DNA of 64,000 nucleotides from Peromyscus leucopus (GCF_004664715.2 NC_051069.1:3216501-3280500); one strand, 5' to 3'. Counted from the first letter of the stretch, positions 36,883 through 48,876 are shown. The notes: generated from the letters alone by a model not told the origin. Program-made: numbers and translations.

Positions 36883-37845
36883 AGATACTATTTCTTAAGT
36901 GACTTCCCTAGGAAGTCACCCATCTTTTTCTAGAGCCTGAGTCTCTTCAAATGATGCATCTGGAGCTTAAGCCTCCATAGAGAAAGTGTGGAAAGGAACC
37001 CCTACTTTATTTGACTCTATGCTGTCAGGTAAGCACGGGCATCTGATGTGCTCATGGGAAGGCTGCAGGACTCACCACCCTTTGATTTACCCATCTCTCT
37101 CTAGTATACTTGCTACTGAACCTCAAAGCCAGGGCATGGCTGCATCCCCACAGATATGGCAGGTTTGACTGGCACTAAAGACACAGTGTGGCTGGCTAGC
37201 CAGCAAAGAGTGGTCACCTTGATTGACATCAAAAAGCAGCCTCCCAATGCTGCCCTCAGACCTCCTTCACTCCCAACCTGTCCCCTGTCTCTTGTACAAT
37301 GATGCTCCTTAGAGAAAGTCAGCCATGTTGCCTACCCTATTCCCACCTCCCAAGAAAAGCTTTTAATTAACCCCCATGCCTTAGAGTGCCCCACAGTATT
37401 TCTTACACAAGTTCCCCCAGCACCTCCTGTAGGCTGGCTCCTTTCTCCTCCCCTGTAGGCGAGGCCTTCACCCCACTTCACTGTTCCAACAGCTCACATC
37501 TAGCAATCCCTCTGCAGTGTCTCTTGTGCTTAATTTCCCAGCTTTTCCAAAACTCCTTTCAAAATTTAGCCCCTATGGCAGTACCCTTCACTGATTCAAT
37601 CTGACATTTCACATTTACACAGTGACTTGTTGTCTAAAAGGAACTTGCCCATCCATCATTTACTACTAAGTGGCTACTGTCGCCTATAGAATATGCTGGA
37701 AAGGCATTACCATGAAGACTTTAGGGATAAAAAGGCCCAAGCGTGAAGAAAGAAGGGATGGATCATATCCACTGGGAAGGGTCATCCTCAGTGCTATTCC
37801 CATCCACTGTCCCCACCACTCCTTCATCCAACAGTCACCAGTTTT

Positions 37846-38095
37846 GGGGGGTTGGGAAGAGCTCAGCTGGTGAAATGCATGCTGTGTAATCCCCAGAACC
37901 CATGCAAAAAGCTGGGCAGCATGGTGGTGAATTTGTAATCTTAGCACTAGAGGAATGAGGACAGACAGATCTCTGGATCTTGTTAGCCTAGCTGATCCAG
38001 AGAGCTCCAGACTCAGCGAGAGACCCCGTCTCAAAAATAAGATGGAGAAAGACTGAAAAAGATACCCAAGGTTGACTCTGGCTTCTATACTCTCA
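37846..38095 (+). repeat. RSINE1/B4A-like SINE
   Basis: GAGCTCAGCTGGTGAAATGC, CCCAGAACCCATGCAAAAAG, GAGACCCCGTCTCAAAAATA in RSINE1 order. Confidence 0.75.
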
Positions 38096-38767
38096 GTCTC
38101 TTTCTCTGTCTCTGTCTCTCATTCTCTCGGCTGTCTACCTCAAAGCTCATCCTCTCACATTTCTTTACCCCTCGAAGTTGTAGCTGACAGCCTTAGCCTG
38201 CTGGATGTGAATTAGCTGTAGCACTGGCTGCTGGGAGGCAGAAGGCTTGGCTGTCAGCAAACTCAGCACTCCCCTGGATACAGAATGACATTTTGGCCCG
38301 AGGCACTTACTAAGTTACACAGTCCTGGCTCCTTATGAGTAAAAGTTTCCAGGCACTAGGGTGTAGCATTAAAAAGAGCCAAACTGAATTAGGAACTGAC
38401 CGACCACTCTATTAGCCTCCCCACACACCCTGGGATGCAGAGATGGTCAAGTCTAATGCTCTGCCATTTCACAACTTCCTTCAGCGCTCTTTCTGTACTC
38501 TGAAGCCGTAACTCATTGTGCAACTGTATGAGATTGAAGACTGGAGCTGGACAGAAGGGACTGTCAGCTGCCCGCAGAGGCACGGGGGAGTTAGAATTCT
38601 CACCACTTCTGTCTGGTGGGGCAAAGGGCAGACATACTTGCAAAATGCATTCTGTTGTTATTTTGCATTACAGTAATGTGTTTGCAGTATTGTTGGGCCC
38701 TAGACTACGTAGTTAAAAATAAGACACTAATCCACAATACACAAACTAGATGTAAAATACACTATAT

Positions 38768-38994
38768 TAAAAAAGGATTTATTTTTATGCATATGGTTGT
38801 TTTGCCTGCATGGCTGTGTACTACTTGAATGCAACATTCAGTGCCTTTGAAAAGCAGAAGAGGGGGGTCCACATCCTGGAACTGGAGCTAAAGACAGTTG
38901 TGAGCTGCCATGTTAGAGCTGGAAATTGAACCTGGGTCTCTGGAAGAAAGAGCAGCCAGAGCTCTTAATCATGGAGCCTTCTCTCTAGTCTAAA
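38768..38994 (-). repeat. B2/B3 SINE
   Basis: AAAGGATTTATTTTTATGCA, TTGTTTTGCCTGCATGGCTG, GTGAGCTGCCATGTTAGAGC. Confidence 0.88.
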
Positions 38995-39154
38995 TACATT
39001 TTATTTCTTAGTTGTACAGGAATATTAACTCTCTCACCCAATAAAACAAACAGATCTTACAGCCATCATTTAACTGAATCTATCTACTTTCTAGCCTCTA
39101 TTATTGAAGATGCATTCAGTGCCTCCCAAATGATCAGTTTTTAACTGACATTAA

Positions 39155-39290
39155 ATTTGTTTGTAATTATGGAGTATCAACTCATGTTTTGAATCATGTA
39201 CACATTGTATAATGTTCAGATTGGGTGAGCATATCTGATTCCTTAAGCATTTAACATTTTTGAAGTTAAACTGTTTAAAACCCCCTCTTT
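39155..39290 (+). repeat. Old L1 3' fragment (tentative)
   Basis: GTACACATTGTATAATGTTC and the following GATTCCTTAAGCATTTAACA resemble the 3' end of ancient mammalian L1 copies. Confidence 0.4.
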
Positions 39291-39871
39291 GCACTCGTTG
39301 GAATATATAGTCTATTATCTTTGCCTGTTGCGACTGTGTGGGGCAGCAGCACCCCAGGGCTCATTTCTCCTTTCCAACTAATGCTCAGTACCGGTTCACC
39401 AGCCCTTTCTCACTTTCTGCTGAAACCCTCAAGACAAAGGTGAATATTGCCTCACCGAGAATTATAGAGTCAGTAAAACTGGTGCTGGACACAATATTAT
39501 CTTTATTTATTGGAGTCCTAGCTAATAGGTGGGATGAAAAAAAAAGGTTACAGTTTAAAGTCTTTTTCAGCAGTTTAGGTCGGATGGAGGTCTGTGGAAA
39601 GACTGGTTTGCAAACATATTCACTGGCCCTGAGAACACTGTGTGCCAGTGGTGAGGCCCTGAGAGCCAATGGAAGAACAGGTGTGTTCTCAGCAGGCCAG
39701 GGACTGCAGATGAGCTTTTGGCCCTTGGTGGTATTGCAGGGAGACGCAGAGGCCATGTATTCAAGTGCAGACAAGCTTTGCAGCTGGGAAGAATGTGTAG
39801 AAGAAGGTTCAACATACGTTATCTCGCAATTGTTGAATCTAACTGGAATCTTCACTTCTGTTCCTTCTCCT

Positions 39872-39994
39872 GTTTTGGAGACAGGGTCCCACGGTGTAGC
39901 CCAGACTGATTCTGAATCCGTGTTCCTCGTGCCTCAGCCTCCCAAGGGCGGCTGGGATTGTGGATGACATGCTCCACCACACCTAGCCTTCTGT
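39872..39994 (-). repeat. B1-like monomer
   Basis: GGAGACAGGGTCCCACGGTG and CCTCAGCCTCCCAAGGGCGG; it forms the C-terminal end of a spurious 209-residue ORF. Confidence 0.75.
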
Positions 39995-40084
39995 TGCTCT
40001 TGAATGAGGTAAGCTAACATAAATTGAATTAGTATTGTGAAAATGTGTCTGAACATGGATCTCTAGTCTTGCTAAGACTTTGAG

Positions 40085-40262
40085 TGTGTGTATGTCTTTG
40101 TCTGGGTTTGTGCGAATAAGTGCAGGTGCCTGTGGTGATCAGAAAAGGGTCTCTCAGAGCTGGAATTAGAGGTAGTTTTGAGGTGCTTGCTATGGGTGCT
40201 GGGAACCTAACTCAGGTCCTCTGCAAGAGCAGTACAGGTTTACTGAACCATCTCTTTTGTCC
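40085..40262 (-). repeat. B2/B3 SINE
   Basis: GGTGCTGGGAACCTAACTCA, GGTCCTCTGCAAGAGCAGTA, ACTGAACCATCTCTTTTGTC. Confidence 0.8.
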
Positions 40263-40334
40263 CTGGACCTTTAGTTTCTTTCTCAGTGCCCAGCTGCCTA
40301 TAGAGTTGAGGCCAGACATTGAAAAGGTGGGAAT

Positions 40335-40425
40335 AATGATGATATGGAACCAGCTTAACGTCCACCAACAGAGGAATGGATGAAGATAGCATAGCACATA
40401 TACACAATATATACACTGAGTGTCA
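40335..40425 (+). repeat. L1-derived fragment (tentative)
   Basis: CACCAACAGAGGAATGGATG and GCACATATACACAATATATA resemble the string near the 3' end of L1 copies (gaatggat...acatatacacaat). Confidence 0.5.
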
Positions 40426-40727
40426 TGGCAGCCACAGGACTGGGGAGAACAGATGGGTATATGGGAACAGGTGAGGGGAGAGAGGGTATATGGGGACTCT
40501 TTCCAAATGGAACCTTGATAAGTAGTGTCTTGACCTTCTTCCACTGTCTTGTAGTCCTTTCCAGGGGCTCCCAACTAGTCTTCGCCAGTACTTTTTGCCG
40601 ACTGCTAAATTCCTTAGTGTGCTTACTATATCATCTTGCAGGCAGATGTCTCAAAACCTGAAAATACAAGTCCACACCATTCTAAAATCCAAGTCCCTCC
40701 CCCTTGGTTCCTTTTCTGGTTTCAGAT

Positions 40728-40751
40728 CCACCCCCCCCCCCCACACACACA
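40728..40751. repeat. C-rich and CA run
   Basis: A run of about 14 C followed by short CA repeats. Confidence 0.9.
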
Positions 40752-41277
40752 CTGCTCAGTACCTCTCTACTCTCATGCTCTCCTTCCTCAGCACTCAGCT
40801 CTCAGCCTGCTGTGCTGCTGCCGTTTCACATTGAGAAATCTGGATAGCTGGGAGTCTATTAACATTCCCTAGTTCATTTTCCCTGAACTCCCTACAATGT
40901 AAACAGTACCTTCCAAAAAGATCTATTCTACAATAGCCCTAAATTCATACAAACACTGCAGAAATACATATAAGCATATACACTGTTCTTGTGTACCTGA
41001 CATCAACCCTCCTTGCTCCCGTTTCCACACCTGAATCTTCCAATTTGTAAATAAGTTACAGACATCATGTCTCATATCAATATACACGTAGGTATTTACT
41101 TCCCAAGTATGGGGCACTTTTTGACATTACAATGGTAAAACGAGATTAGGCTTCACTACTACATGCTCCAAGTTATGTTGTTTTGATGATACCCTCCATT
41201 AGAGCGGGAACCAAATCCAAACCATGGACATGAGTCACATTTAGCTAGTGTCCACAAGCAGAAACAGCTTGACAGCT

Positions 41278-41612
41278 GTGGTGGTTTAAAAGAAAATGGC
41301 CCCCAAAAGGAGTTGCACTATTAGGAGGTGTGGCTTTGCTAGAGGAAGTGTGTCACTGTGGGGGTGGGCTTTGAGGTCTCCTTCCTTCAAGCTTTGTTCG
41401 GTGTGATACTCAGTCCACTTCCTGTTGCCTTTATATCAACATGCAGCAGCTCCTTCTCCAGCACCATGTCTGCCTGCACGCTGCCATGCTCCCCACCACA
41501 ATGACGAACTAAACCTCTGAAACTGTAAGTCGCCACCTCAATTACATGTTTTCCTTTATAAGAGTTGCCATGGTCACAGTATCTCTTCACAGCGATTGAA
41601 ACCCTAAGACAA
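41278..41612 (+). repeat. Widespread rodent interspersed repeat (class not settled)
   Basis: GTGGTTTAAAAGAAAATGGC, GGTGTGGCTTTGCTAGAGGA, CTCCAGCACCATGTCTGCCT, CTTTATAAGAGTTGCCATGG: strings that recur throughout rodent genomes. I cannot name the family with certainty. Confidence 0.65.
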
Positions 41613-42407
41613 CAGCCTTCCTCTGTCTTTCACAGGGATGATGGGATTCCTAAAAATCCCCAAACCACTTGTTTTATAGACTGTCTCTGGTTTGGGTTCT
41701 CTGGGTGTTTCTTCATGATGGACACCTTTATGCCAGGAAGATGCCACATTATTGACACTACTTTCTCCTGGTGCAAACTAGGAAATACAACTGCTGTGTT
41801 CCTGTATCTTACTAGTCACAACATTCTGTCTTAGGCCAGTTTCAACTCTAAGTAAATTGATAAACACACTATATTCACCAAATAATAAATAATTTTCAGG
41901 GTGATTCTTTAAATAAGACTATGTAATTGCTCCTATTTATCACCAAACTAACTTTAATATCTGTTGACTGCTAAATTACTCTAGCAATTAAATGGGTGAT
42001 TTTTCTGACTTCATCATTTCATTGGTTGGTTGGCATACTGTAGAACTGAATGTCCCCTCCTGTTTATTTTTCATTTATGGTGACTCTTGAACTATTATTT
42101 TACTCAGAGGATTGCAGATGATTACTACAGTCATTTAATATTCAAATTTTCTTGGACCTGGGACTCCTTTCAGCTAGCCCTGTGTCCTTCTGATATGCTC
42201 CTATCATTTTCTAAGCATTTTCTAGTGCAACCCAAATGTCCAGTTTTCCCTGTTATTCTTTTCCGTATTCATTTCTGCTGCCCCATTTTGCCCTTTGCTC
42301 CAACTTCAATCACCACCTCTGAAATCTGTACTGATGTGGCTTCTAACCTGAGCTCAAATGTTTAAGACACAAGTAATTTCTATCTCAGATTTAATGTGCT
42401 GGTAGTA

Positions 42408-42487
42408 ACTGACATCTTTTGAATCAGGGTCCTGCCATGCAGCCCATGTTGACCTCAAATTCATAAATCCTCCTGCCTCAGCCTAAG
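42408..42487 (-). repeat. B1-like fragment
   Basis: TGAATCAGGGTCCTGCCATG then AATCCTCCTGCCTCAGCC. Confidence 0.55.
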
Positions 42488-42584
42488 ACAGTAGGTAAGA
42501 TAGTAATTCCTTTTAAAAAAGTCTTTCATTTCTTTCTACACACTTTAAGTCTTTTACACCCTTAAATGTGTTCATGGCACTTAT

Positions 42585-43492
42585 GGTGGTTTAAAAATAG
42601 ATCCATAACTATAAGCTGCCATAATAATTATCCTGGCAAGATATAGCCACTGGTGCAATAGTGGCCCAAATGCTATAGGAATAACCAACTACTGTCTGAT
42701 TGGATTTAAGTCCCAATCCATCAAACAGAACCCATACCTGCCATTATTAATGGGGTCAAGAACCTACGGCTAGACATATCACTGCCCCTAGAGGAAGAAT
42801 CTACCATTATTCTGCTAAATGGATGTAGCATTATATAAAGACTCCTAATGACTTAGTGCTATAGCCAAAATCTGTGCATCTTCCCACCCTCATCAGAGAA
42901 TCTACTTCTTGCAGCAGATGGCAATAAACAGGAGACCCACAGCTCCTGTGCTGTGAACAAGAGGATAGGGACTACTCATTCCTAAATGGCATACCTATAT
43001 CACGCCGTTCCCCACAAGGCTCAAGGATCTTCATGGAAGAGGGGGTAGAAAGATGTTAATAGTCATAATGGTGAATAGCTAAGAGGAAATGGCACTTTCC
43101 AGATACAACTGGGCAGATGAACATACGAACTATCACAGTGATTGTGACAGTATGCATTAGACCTACAAAAGCTCAAGCCAGACAAATCCCAGCATGGTTG
43201 AGTGGAGGTGGGAATGAAGTCCTACCCCTAAAACTATTATCGTGTTATTGTAACTGATAGCTGCTGGGAGAGGGAGTCAGTTGGTAGGTTGACCATGCTC
43301 CAGGGTAGGCCCCATAACCAAGAGTATCTGGATAACACACACTGGAGTTGATGGCTTTATAAACCAAAAACAAGCACAAAATCTAAAGTTGAATAGGTAG
43401 GGAGGTGGGTGGATCTAGGAAGAGTTGGGGGCGGGGAGTGAATATAATCAAATACTATGAAATTCTCAATTAATAAATACTGTTTAAATAAA
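42585..43492 (+). repeat. L1-derived 3' end (Lx/R-element-like)
   Basis: Contains CTCAAGCCAGACAAATCCCA, GCTGCTGGGAGAGGGAGTCA, GACCATGCTCCAGGGTAGGC and ends GAATATAATCAAATACTATG-AAATTCTCAATTAATAAA, the pattern of rodent L1/R-element 3' ends. No ORF2 coding is intact. Confidence 0.6.
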
Positions 43493-44454
43493 TAGGTCCA
43501 CATAGTCTTCGTGTATTTCTCCCCTCACAGAGCTGACATTCATGACTGTGGACTTAGTGACTTACTTCTAACCAGAACATGGCAGAAGTCAGTGCTTGAC
43601 CTCTGAGACACCATCACTTCCTTGTCGCTCCTTTCTGAGGCTACTAATGCTGGCTGGGGTGTGCAGGTTGCTGTGCCATGAGGACATTTGGGCTGTGCTA
43701 CACAGCAGTCCACACAAAAAGGGCCCATGGCCTACTGCGACAACAGAAGAACCATGGCCTTCTACCTACATATATGCTGTGAACCTTGGCTTGGAGGAAG
43801 TGGATGTCTCTAGTCAACAACATTGCAAGTACAGAAGAACCTTTGAGCTCGGGACGGAGTGCTGAGCTGCACCTGGACAGTCTTTGTCATTCAGGCACGT
43901 CACATTAGGTAACTAATACTCAGCACCACAGCATCCACAGCCAGAGTCCAGGGAGTAGAGACGGCTAAAGCAACAGTGTGCTTTCTTCCCTCTCTAATCA
44001 CACTTTAATTTTCTCCAGTGCAGAACACCATCATTCTCCCAGCATTATGAATGCTTGTAGGTAAGCTGTACCCGATGGACAGTGCTGACTTGTTACCAAT
44101 TTCAGATCCTACCTTACAATATTCAACTTTTTCCTAGTGCATTCTGTAGAATAATGCTGACAAAAAGCCTTTTTTGGACACATACCTGATCACATTTTTT
44201 CTGTTAAACTTCACTATAGGTTTCCAAGTTGTGTGGGATAGGATCCCAGTGTCTAAACTAGGATTTGCTCAGTCATCTCCGTGTTCACAGCCTGGGCTCT
44301 GGCCACCTTTCACCTTTTCATATTCTACACCTTCCTTCTCTAACTCCTACCCATTTAAAAAAAACAAAAATAACCAGCTGAAGTTTTATTTCAGAAACTC
44401 CTTCCTTAATTATCAAGACTTGGTTATGTGCTATGTCTTTTTTTCTTTTTCCTT

Positions 44455-44537
44455 TTTATAGTGGTAGGGGTGGAACTCAGGGTCTCAGGTATGCTAGGCA
44501 AGCTCTCTACCACTGAGCAATACACCCCCAGCTCAAG
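44455..44537 (-). repeat. ID-like SINE fragment
   Basis: GGGTGGAACTCAGGGTCTCA, GCAAGCTCTCTACCACTGAG, inverted ID/B4 head. Confidence 0.7.
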
Positions 44538-44967
44538 ATAGCTTTCAAGATGACTTTTTATCAGGACTATCATCACACAAATTCCTCTACTAGAATGTAC
44601 ACCTACAAGGAAAAGAAAAATCTGATTTGAGACAGGGTCTCATGTAGCCATTGATATCTATTCATTCCTGAATACAACACGTATCTACTGGTATTATTAT
44701 TTAATGGTAAACAAATATGCTTCTGCCCCGCCTCCCAGAACTTGTTGTCTACTGTCAAGTAAACAATATTGTGAGGTCTGAATGTGACAAGAGGACAATA
44801 GCGACCTAGTGACATTTCATGACACAATGCTGTAGTCAAATTCTTGAACTTGTTTTCTAAGACGTTTACATAAATTATACTTTCACACAAAAGAATATGT
44901 GAGCCAGGTTTAGGTTCATAATATCCTAATATCTCCTTTTCTTCCTATGCATCTAGACAGAACCTTT

Positions 44968-45013
44968 GGTCACAGGCATGCTAGGTGAGTACTCTAATAT
45001 TGAGGTATCCCCC
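44968..45013 (-). repeat. ID-like fragment
   Basis: AGGCATGCTAGGTGAGTACT then AATATTGAGGTATCCCCC. Short and diverged. Confidence 0.4.
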
Positions 45014-45433
45014 AAGAAAAAAAACAATAAAAACGTTGCTACAGTTATTATCAATATCACTACCTTGCTTACAAATTCTTTATGCTAGAAATCAAGAACA
45101 AAAGACAACATCAAATATGTGTTTGTTAAGTACAGAGGAAAACCAGCTCTATGTGATCAGAACTGTTCCCAGGTTTGATAATTAAAAAATAATCACTGTA
45201 GACAGAGGAGGCCAAGGCAGTCTTCAACATTCAGACTGCAGCAAACACTGTCTAGCTTTGGAAAGAGCTAATTCCAAAGGGATCTCCTACCCCACATTCC
45301 CAGGCTGAATGCCAAATGAGTCAAAACTAAAATATTTCTGAATATGTGCATAAGTGACAAAGTTTATGGAGGAAAGTTAAGTCTTTTAAAAGGAGAGTAG
45401 CAGGCTAAGGAAATGATATCTTAAAATCCATAG

Positions 45434-45565
45434 AGTAGCTGGACATGGCGGCGCACACCTTTAATCCCAGCACTCAGGAGGCAGGGGCAGGTGATTTCTG
45501 TGTTATAGGACAGCCAGAGCTATGTACAGACTCTGTCTCAAACAAAACAAAACAACGAAACAAAG
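45434..45565 (+). repeat. B1 SINE
   Basis: GTAGCTGGACATGGCGGCGC, CCTTTAATCCCAGCACTCAG, tail of CAAAA units. Confidence 0.9.
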
Positions 45566-45689
45566 AATCCATATAGTAATATGTACTAATAATTTAGGCA
45601 ATCCTCCTCAGAAAAATCAATTCAAAACAAAACTTGATAGAAGATAAAAATTTCAGCTTAAAATACTTTAGAGGATTTGAGTCTTTCTT

Positions 45690-45892
45690 TTCATTAAGAG
45701 AATTTTATTTTATGGGCATGAATGTTTTATCAAAATGTATGTATGTATACCACATACATGAAATGCCCACAGAGGCCAGAATAGGTCATCTGATCCTGTG
45801 GAACTGGAGTTATAGATGGCTGTGGGCAGCCATGTGATTGGGAATCAAATCTGGTCCTCTGCAATAGCCCTTTCTCTAGACCCCGATTTTTG
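45690..45892 (-). repeat. B2/B3 SINE
   Basis: GAATTTTATTTTATGGGCAT, CACAGAGGCCAGAATAGGTC, GGTCCTCTGCAATAGCCC. It starts about 100 bases beyond the inferred Ice2 cleavage site. Confidence 0.8.
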
Positions 45893-45994
45893 GGTATAAT
45901 TTCCATGGAACACACACAGACAGACACATGCACACATTGCCCCAAAACAACATGAAAATTGCCTTTGGACTACAATTCTGAGATTGCAAACACA

Positions 45995-46855
45995 TTTCTG
46001 ATACCTTTAGTGTTTATTAAAAAATAGGTAACAAAAAGTGAACAGGTCTGTCCCCTCACATCCAAACTGGCCAACCCACTGCTGATGCTGCTTTCTGAAT
46101 GAATCAGGATAAATGAGAAAAATAAATAAGAAAATCCTAGGCTTAATGGCACCTTAGCCATGCCTGATGGAATGCTCCAGCTTTGTTCCCGGAATGCCTG
46201 CATGCTCATGTTGTCTTGGCTTTCGGCAGTGGTTCACCACACTCAGATGGAATTGGTGCAAAGTTGTAGAGGCACTGTCACTAAAGCTGTCACACCACAG
46301 AATGCTAGTGTTTTATAAAACACATGTGTGGTTGCCTAGCAGGAAAATATTCATTTGCCACTTTTCAGAAACAGGGATCTTCCTTGTTTTCACTTCTGGT
46401 GTCCACAATGGAATTTCAACAGGTTTTCAAACACATCAATAGTAGTGTTGATACTGACAAAAATGGGCCATGAAGAACGCACACAGCTATTTCTACAGTG
46501 GCCACGTTTAACCGTTTGGGCCAGTCTCATTAGACTAGCAATACAATCAAATTACTAACATAACACATGACACTTTCTAAAACACTAAGTGGTTTTCCTA
46601 TCTGTGATCTTTAGAAAAGAGTACTATAAAAATATTTGTCTTTCTCCACGCAGAAGTGAGGAGGGACACTAACTTCTGCTGGCACTGCCCTTCCCACAGT
46701 CAGTAGGTTTCCAAGGCACTTTGTAAGAACTCCAGGATAGCAAGGGGAAACACTCTTTTTGCTAGCTGCTTTTTAGGGCTCGTTTCCCCTCAAAGTTGAA
46801 TGTTAAACACTGGTACAAGTGGTTTTTCTGAACTTCATTTTCCATGGTCCAGTCC
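45995..46855 (-). other. Ice2: Ice2 3' UTR (probable extent)
   Basis: From the stop codon down to the first canonical AATAAA on the minus strand, about 840 bases away. It is largely free of SINEs, unlike the sequence beyond it, which begins with a B2/B3-type copy at 45.89 kb. No miRNA or structural element was identified. The end is inferred; other poly(A) sites may exist. Confidence 0.55.
46013..46018 (-). terminator. Ice2: Probable poly(A) signal AATAAA of Ice2
   Basis: First AATAAA on the minus strand after the Ice2 stop. About 20-25 bases further downstream is a GU-rich TGTGTTTG stretch of the kind bound by CstF, so cleavage near 45995 is likely. Confidence 0.6.
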
Positions 46856-46984
46856 TTAGGTTATTTTCCTTTTATTCTGAGCCACTCCTTCATTTTCATC
46901 TTGCTGAACAGGCAGGCAACTGCTTTTGGTTTCCATGGAAACTGGATTCCTGTGGCTACGGAGAGGCATTCTTGTCCCACCAAC
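46856..46984 (-). CDS. Ice2: Ice2 terminal coding exon, ends with TAA
   Basis: 129 coding bases: 42 residues plus TAA at 46858-46856. Acceptor ATCTCTTAG (46986-46985). Encodes VGGTRMPLRSHRNPVSMETK, SSCLPVQQDENEGVAQNKRK and IT. The RSHRNPVSMETKSSCLP core and the KRKIT end match the family as I recall it; the stretch between is more variable. A longer ORF in another frame on the same strand (46861-47046) is a shadow. Confidence 0.95.
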   Translation of the reverse strand, partial: VGGTRMPLRSHRNPVSMETKSSCLPVQQDENEGVAQNKRKIT

Positions 46985-47299
46985 CTAAGAGATAAATCAA
47001 GAGCCAAACAACTTAATACATTCACAACATGCCTGCACACAAACAACCCTGCATCATTTACACAGAGACTCTCAATCTGGGAACTATCTTTTGTAAAGTT
47101 TTAAGTCCCAGCCACGTGGCTATTTAAGAATTGAATCTGACCCAGTTTTAAAAGCATTAAACTTCTGGCAACAATGAGGACAGAAGCTGGAGCAGGGCTC
47201 AGCTGAAAACTGCTGTTACATTTACAAGATGCTGAAAGGGGGAATTAGAAAGTGAGGAAGACCAGACCTTTTGAGACAGTGTGCAATTCCGTGGCGAGC

Positions 47300-47515
47300 A
47301 GGAAGGAAGGAGAAAAGCAAGGACAGGGAGAGGACACATAAAGGGAGGACGGAGAGTAAGATGGAACAAGGCAAGAAGATCAGATGGTGAAAGAGAAGAG
47401 AGAAGAAGTCTAGAAAGGAAGAAATAAAAAAAGTGAAAGCAAAGAGGGGGAAAAGCAGAGGAGAAAGAGGAAACGGGGAAAGGAAGAGGAGGAGATGGGC
47501 ACAGTTGAGAGGAAT
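47300..47515 (+). repeat. Polypurine tract in the last Ice2 intron
   Basis: About 215 bases almost entirely A and G on the plus strand with no fixed period. On the transcript it is pyrimidine-rich, 320-530 bases upstream of the terminal exon. Confidence 0.8.
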
Positions 47516-48459
47516 GCCAGCTCCTCTCACGCCTGCTCCAACTTGCATCCAGCTCCCAGAATCTCAGAGCAAGGGGAAAGGACTGCTAATCAGAGCCCTG
47601 GCTGGAGAGACTTTGGAAATGCTGTCACCTTCCTGGCCACTAAAGGCCTCACACAAGACCAAAGTTGTACAGCCTGCAACCATTTCCAAAAAGTGGCCTG
47701 TATCTGCCTTCAGTTCCCCTAGCCACCTCACTAAGGCAGTGTTTCTGTACATCCCATGCAGTCAATCCTGAAGATGGGAGGTAAGGGGCAGTGGTGATTC
47801 AAACGCACTGTCTCAGTCCAGCCCAACAAATGAAGTGCCAGCACTGTGGTTCCCTAAGAATGTACCAGAATCTAGTGTCTTTACTTTCTCTTCTAGAGCT
47901 TTCAGGGTTGGTTTGTAAATTACATGGCTAGGATGTCGGCAAACCAGAGCTTTAGTCAGCCAGTCTGTCGGTCTCTGATGCTCATGTCTTAAATGACCTT
48001 ACAGTAAGTGCTGATTCCCAGGCACCTGTCACTTCCCCACTCAGCTGGGGTTTTTCCTGAAGGTATCCACTTATTGGGTTTTGAGAAAGGAAAACATTTT
48101 GAAAACTGTGAAAGTGTCCAGTAAATGCCTATTATGGAACCTATAGTGGTGAAGGGTAGCAGATGTTTGGTACAGTAGGAGGTGAAGCAGGTCTACTGGA
48201 GTGTGCTGGAGTCAGGGTTCAGGGCTGCAGGCCCTGTCCAGGGATGAGCACTTGGTTCAAGAGCACTAGGGATGGAAGATCATACCAAGACAAGGCTACA
48301 TCAGAGATGCAGACAGCTATTTCATACAGGTTCTGACTTCCCAGTTTTCAGAAAGCTCTGATCTTTCTGCATATCTGCTAAGCCTAGAACCTGACAGGTG
48401 CTGAGCTTGGTTGGAATTATTGAAGTCCTATTTCCATGGCCTAGCTAGGAAGGCAGGGA

Positions 48460-48662
48460 GGTGACATCAGGGTGGAGAACTGCACAGCATTCACAATCCT
48501 ATCCAATGTGAACAACAACAAAAATCAACAATTACACCTTTAATCCCAGCACTCGGGAGGCAGAGCCAGGTGGATCTCTGTGAGTTCGAGGCCAGCCTGG
48601 GCTACAGAGTGAGTTCCAGGAAAGGCGCAAAGCTACACAGAGAAACCCTATCTCGAAAAACC

Positions 48663-48694
<32 letters not shown>

Positions 48695-48812
48695 ACAATT
48701 AAAAACTCCTCAGCATTTGCAGGAAAAGCTATTTCTTAAAAGGGCTTTGGGACATTTACTGACTTAATTGGGCATAACAGAAAAAGGAAAAAAGAACAGA
48801 GTATCCAGGGAA
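48460..48812 (+). repeat. Copy A of a local duplicated sequence, interrupted by B1
   Basis: GGTGACATCAGGGTGGAGAA to AGAACAGAGTATCCAGG, about 80 per cent like copy B at 49.93 kb by eye. The alignment resumes on both sides of the B1 at 48535-48690. Confidence 0.7.
48535..48690 (+). repeat. B1 SINE, 5' truncated, inside copy A
   Basis: Begins at CACCTTTAATCCCAGCACTC, lacking about 20 bases of head, and ends with a 28-base A tail. ATCAACAATTA occurs at 48524-48534 and 48691-48701, a clear target duplication. It carries GGCGCAAAGCTACACAG. Confidence 0.93.
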
Positions 48813-48814
48813 CA

Positions 48815-48872
<58 letters not shown>
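48808..48872. repeat. (CA)n microsatellite
   Basis: About 30 CA units, placed where copy B has only ACAGGACACACAGG. Confidence 0.96.

Positions 48873-48876
<4 letters not shown>

Larger units (their letters stand above)
24820..45990. other. Intergenic interval between Ice2 3' end and Anxa2 promoter
   Basis: About 21 kb without a recognised exon of either gene. It holds many SINEs, an LTR-type element, L1-derived 3' pieces and one longer unclassified rodent repeat, each listed separately. Stretches with nothing recognised include 24.85-25.65, 25.82-26.69, 30.5-31.5, 32.8-34.99, 35.2-36.2, 36.9-37.84, 38.1-38.76, 39.3-39.87, 40.43-41.27, 41.62-42.4, 43.5-44.45 and 45.02-45.43 kb. Confidence 0.75.

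Noticed and set aside
47222..47548. 108-codon minus-strand ORF rich in Ser, Phe, Leu and Pro
   Set aside because: Complement of the polypurine tract; low complexity.
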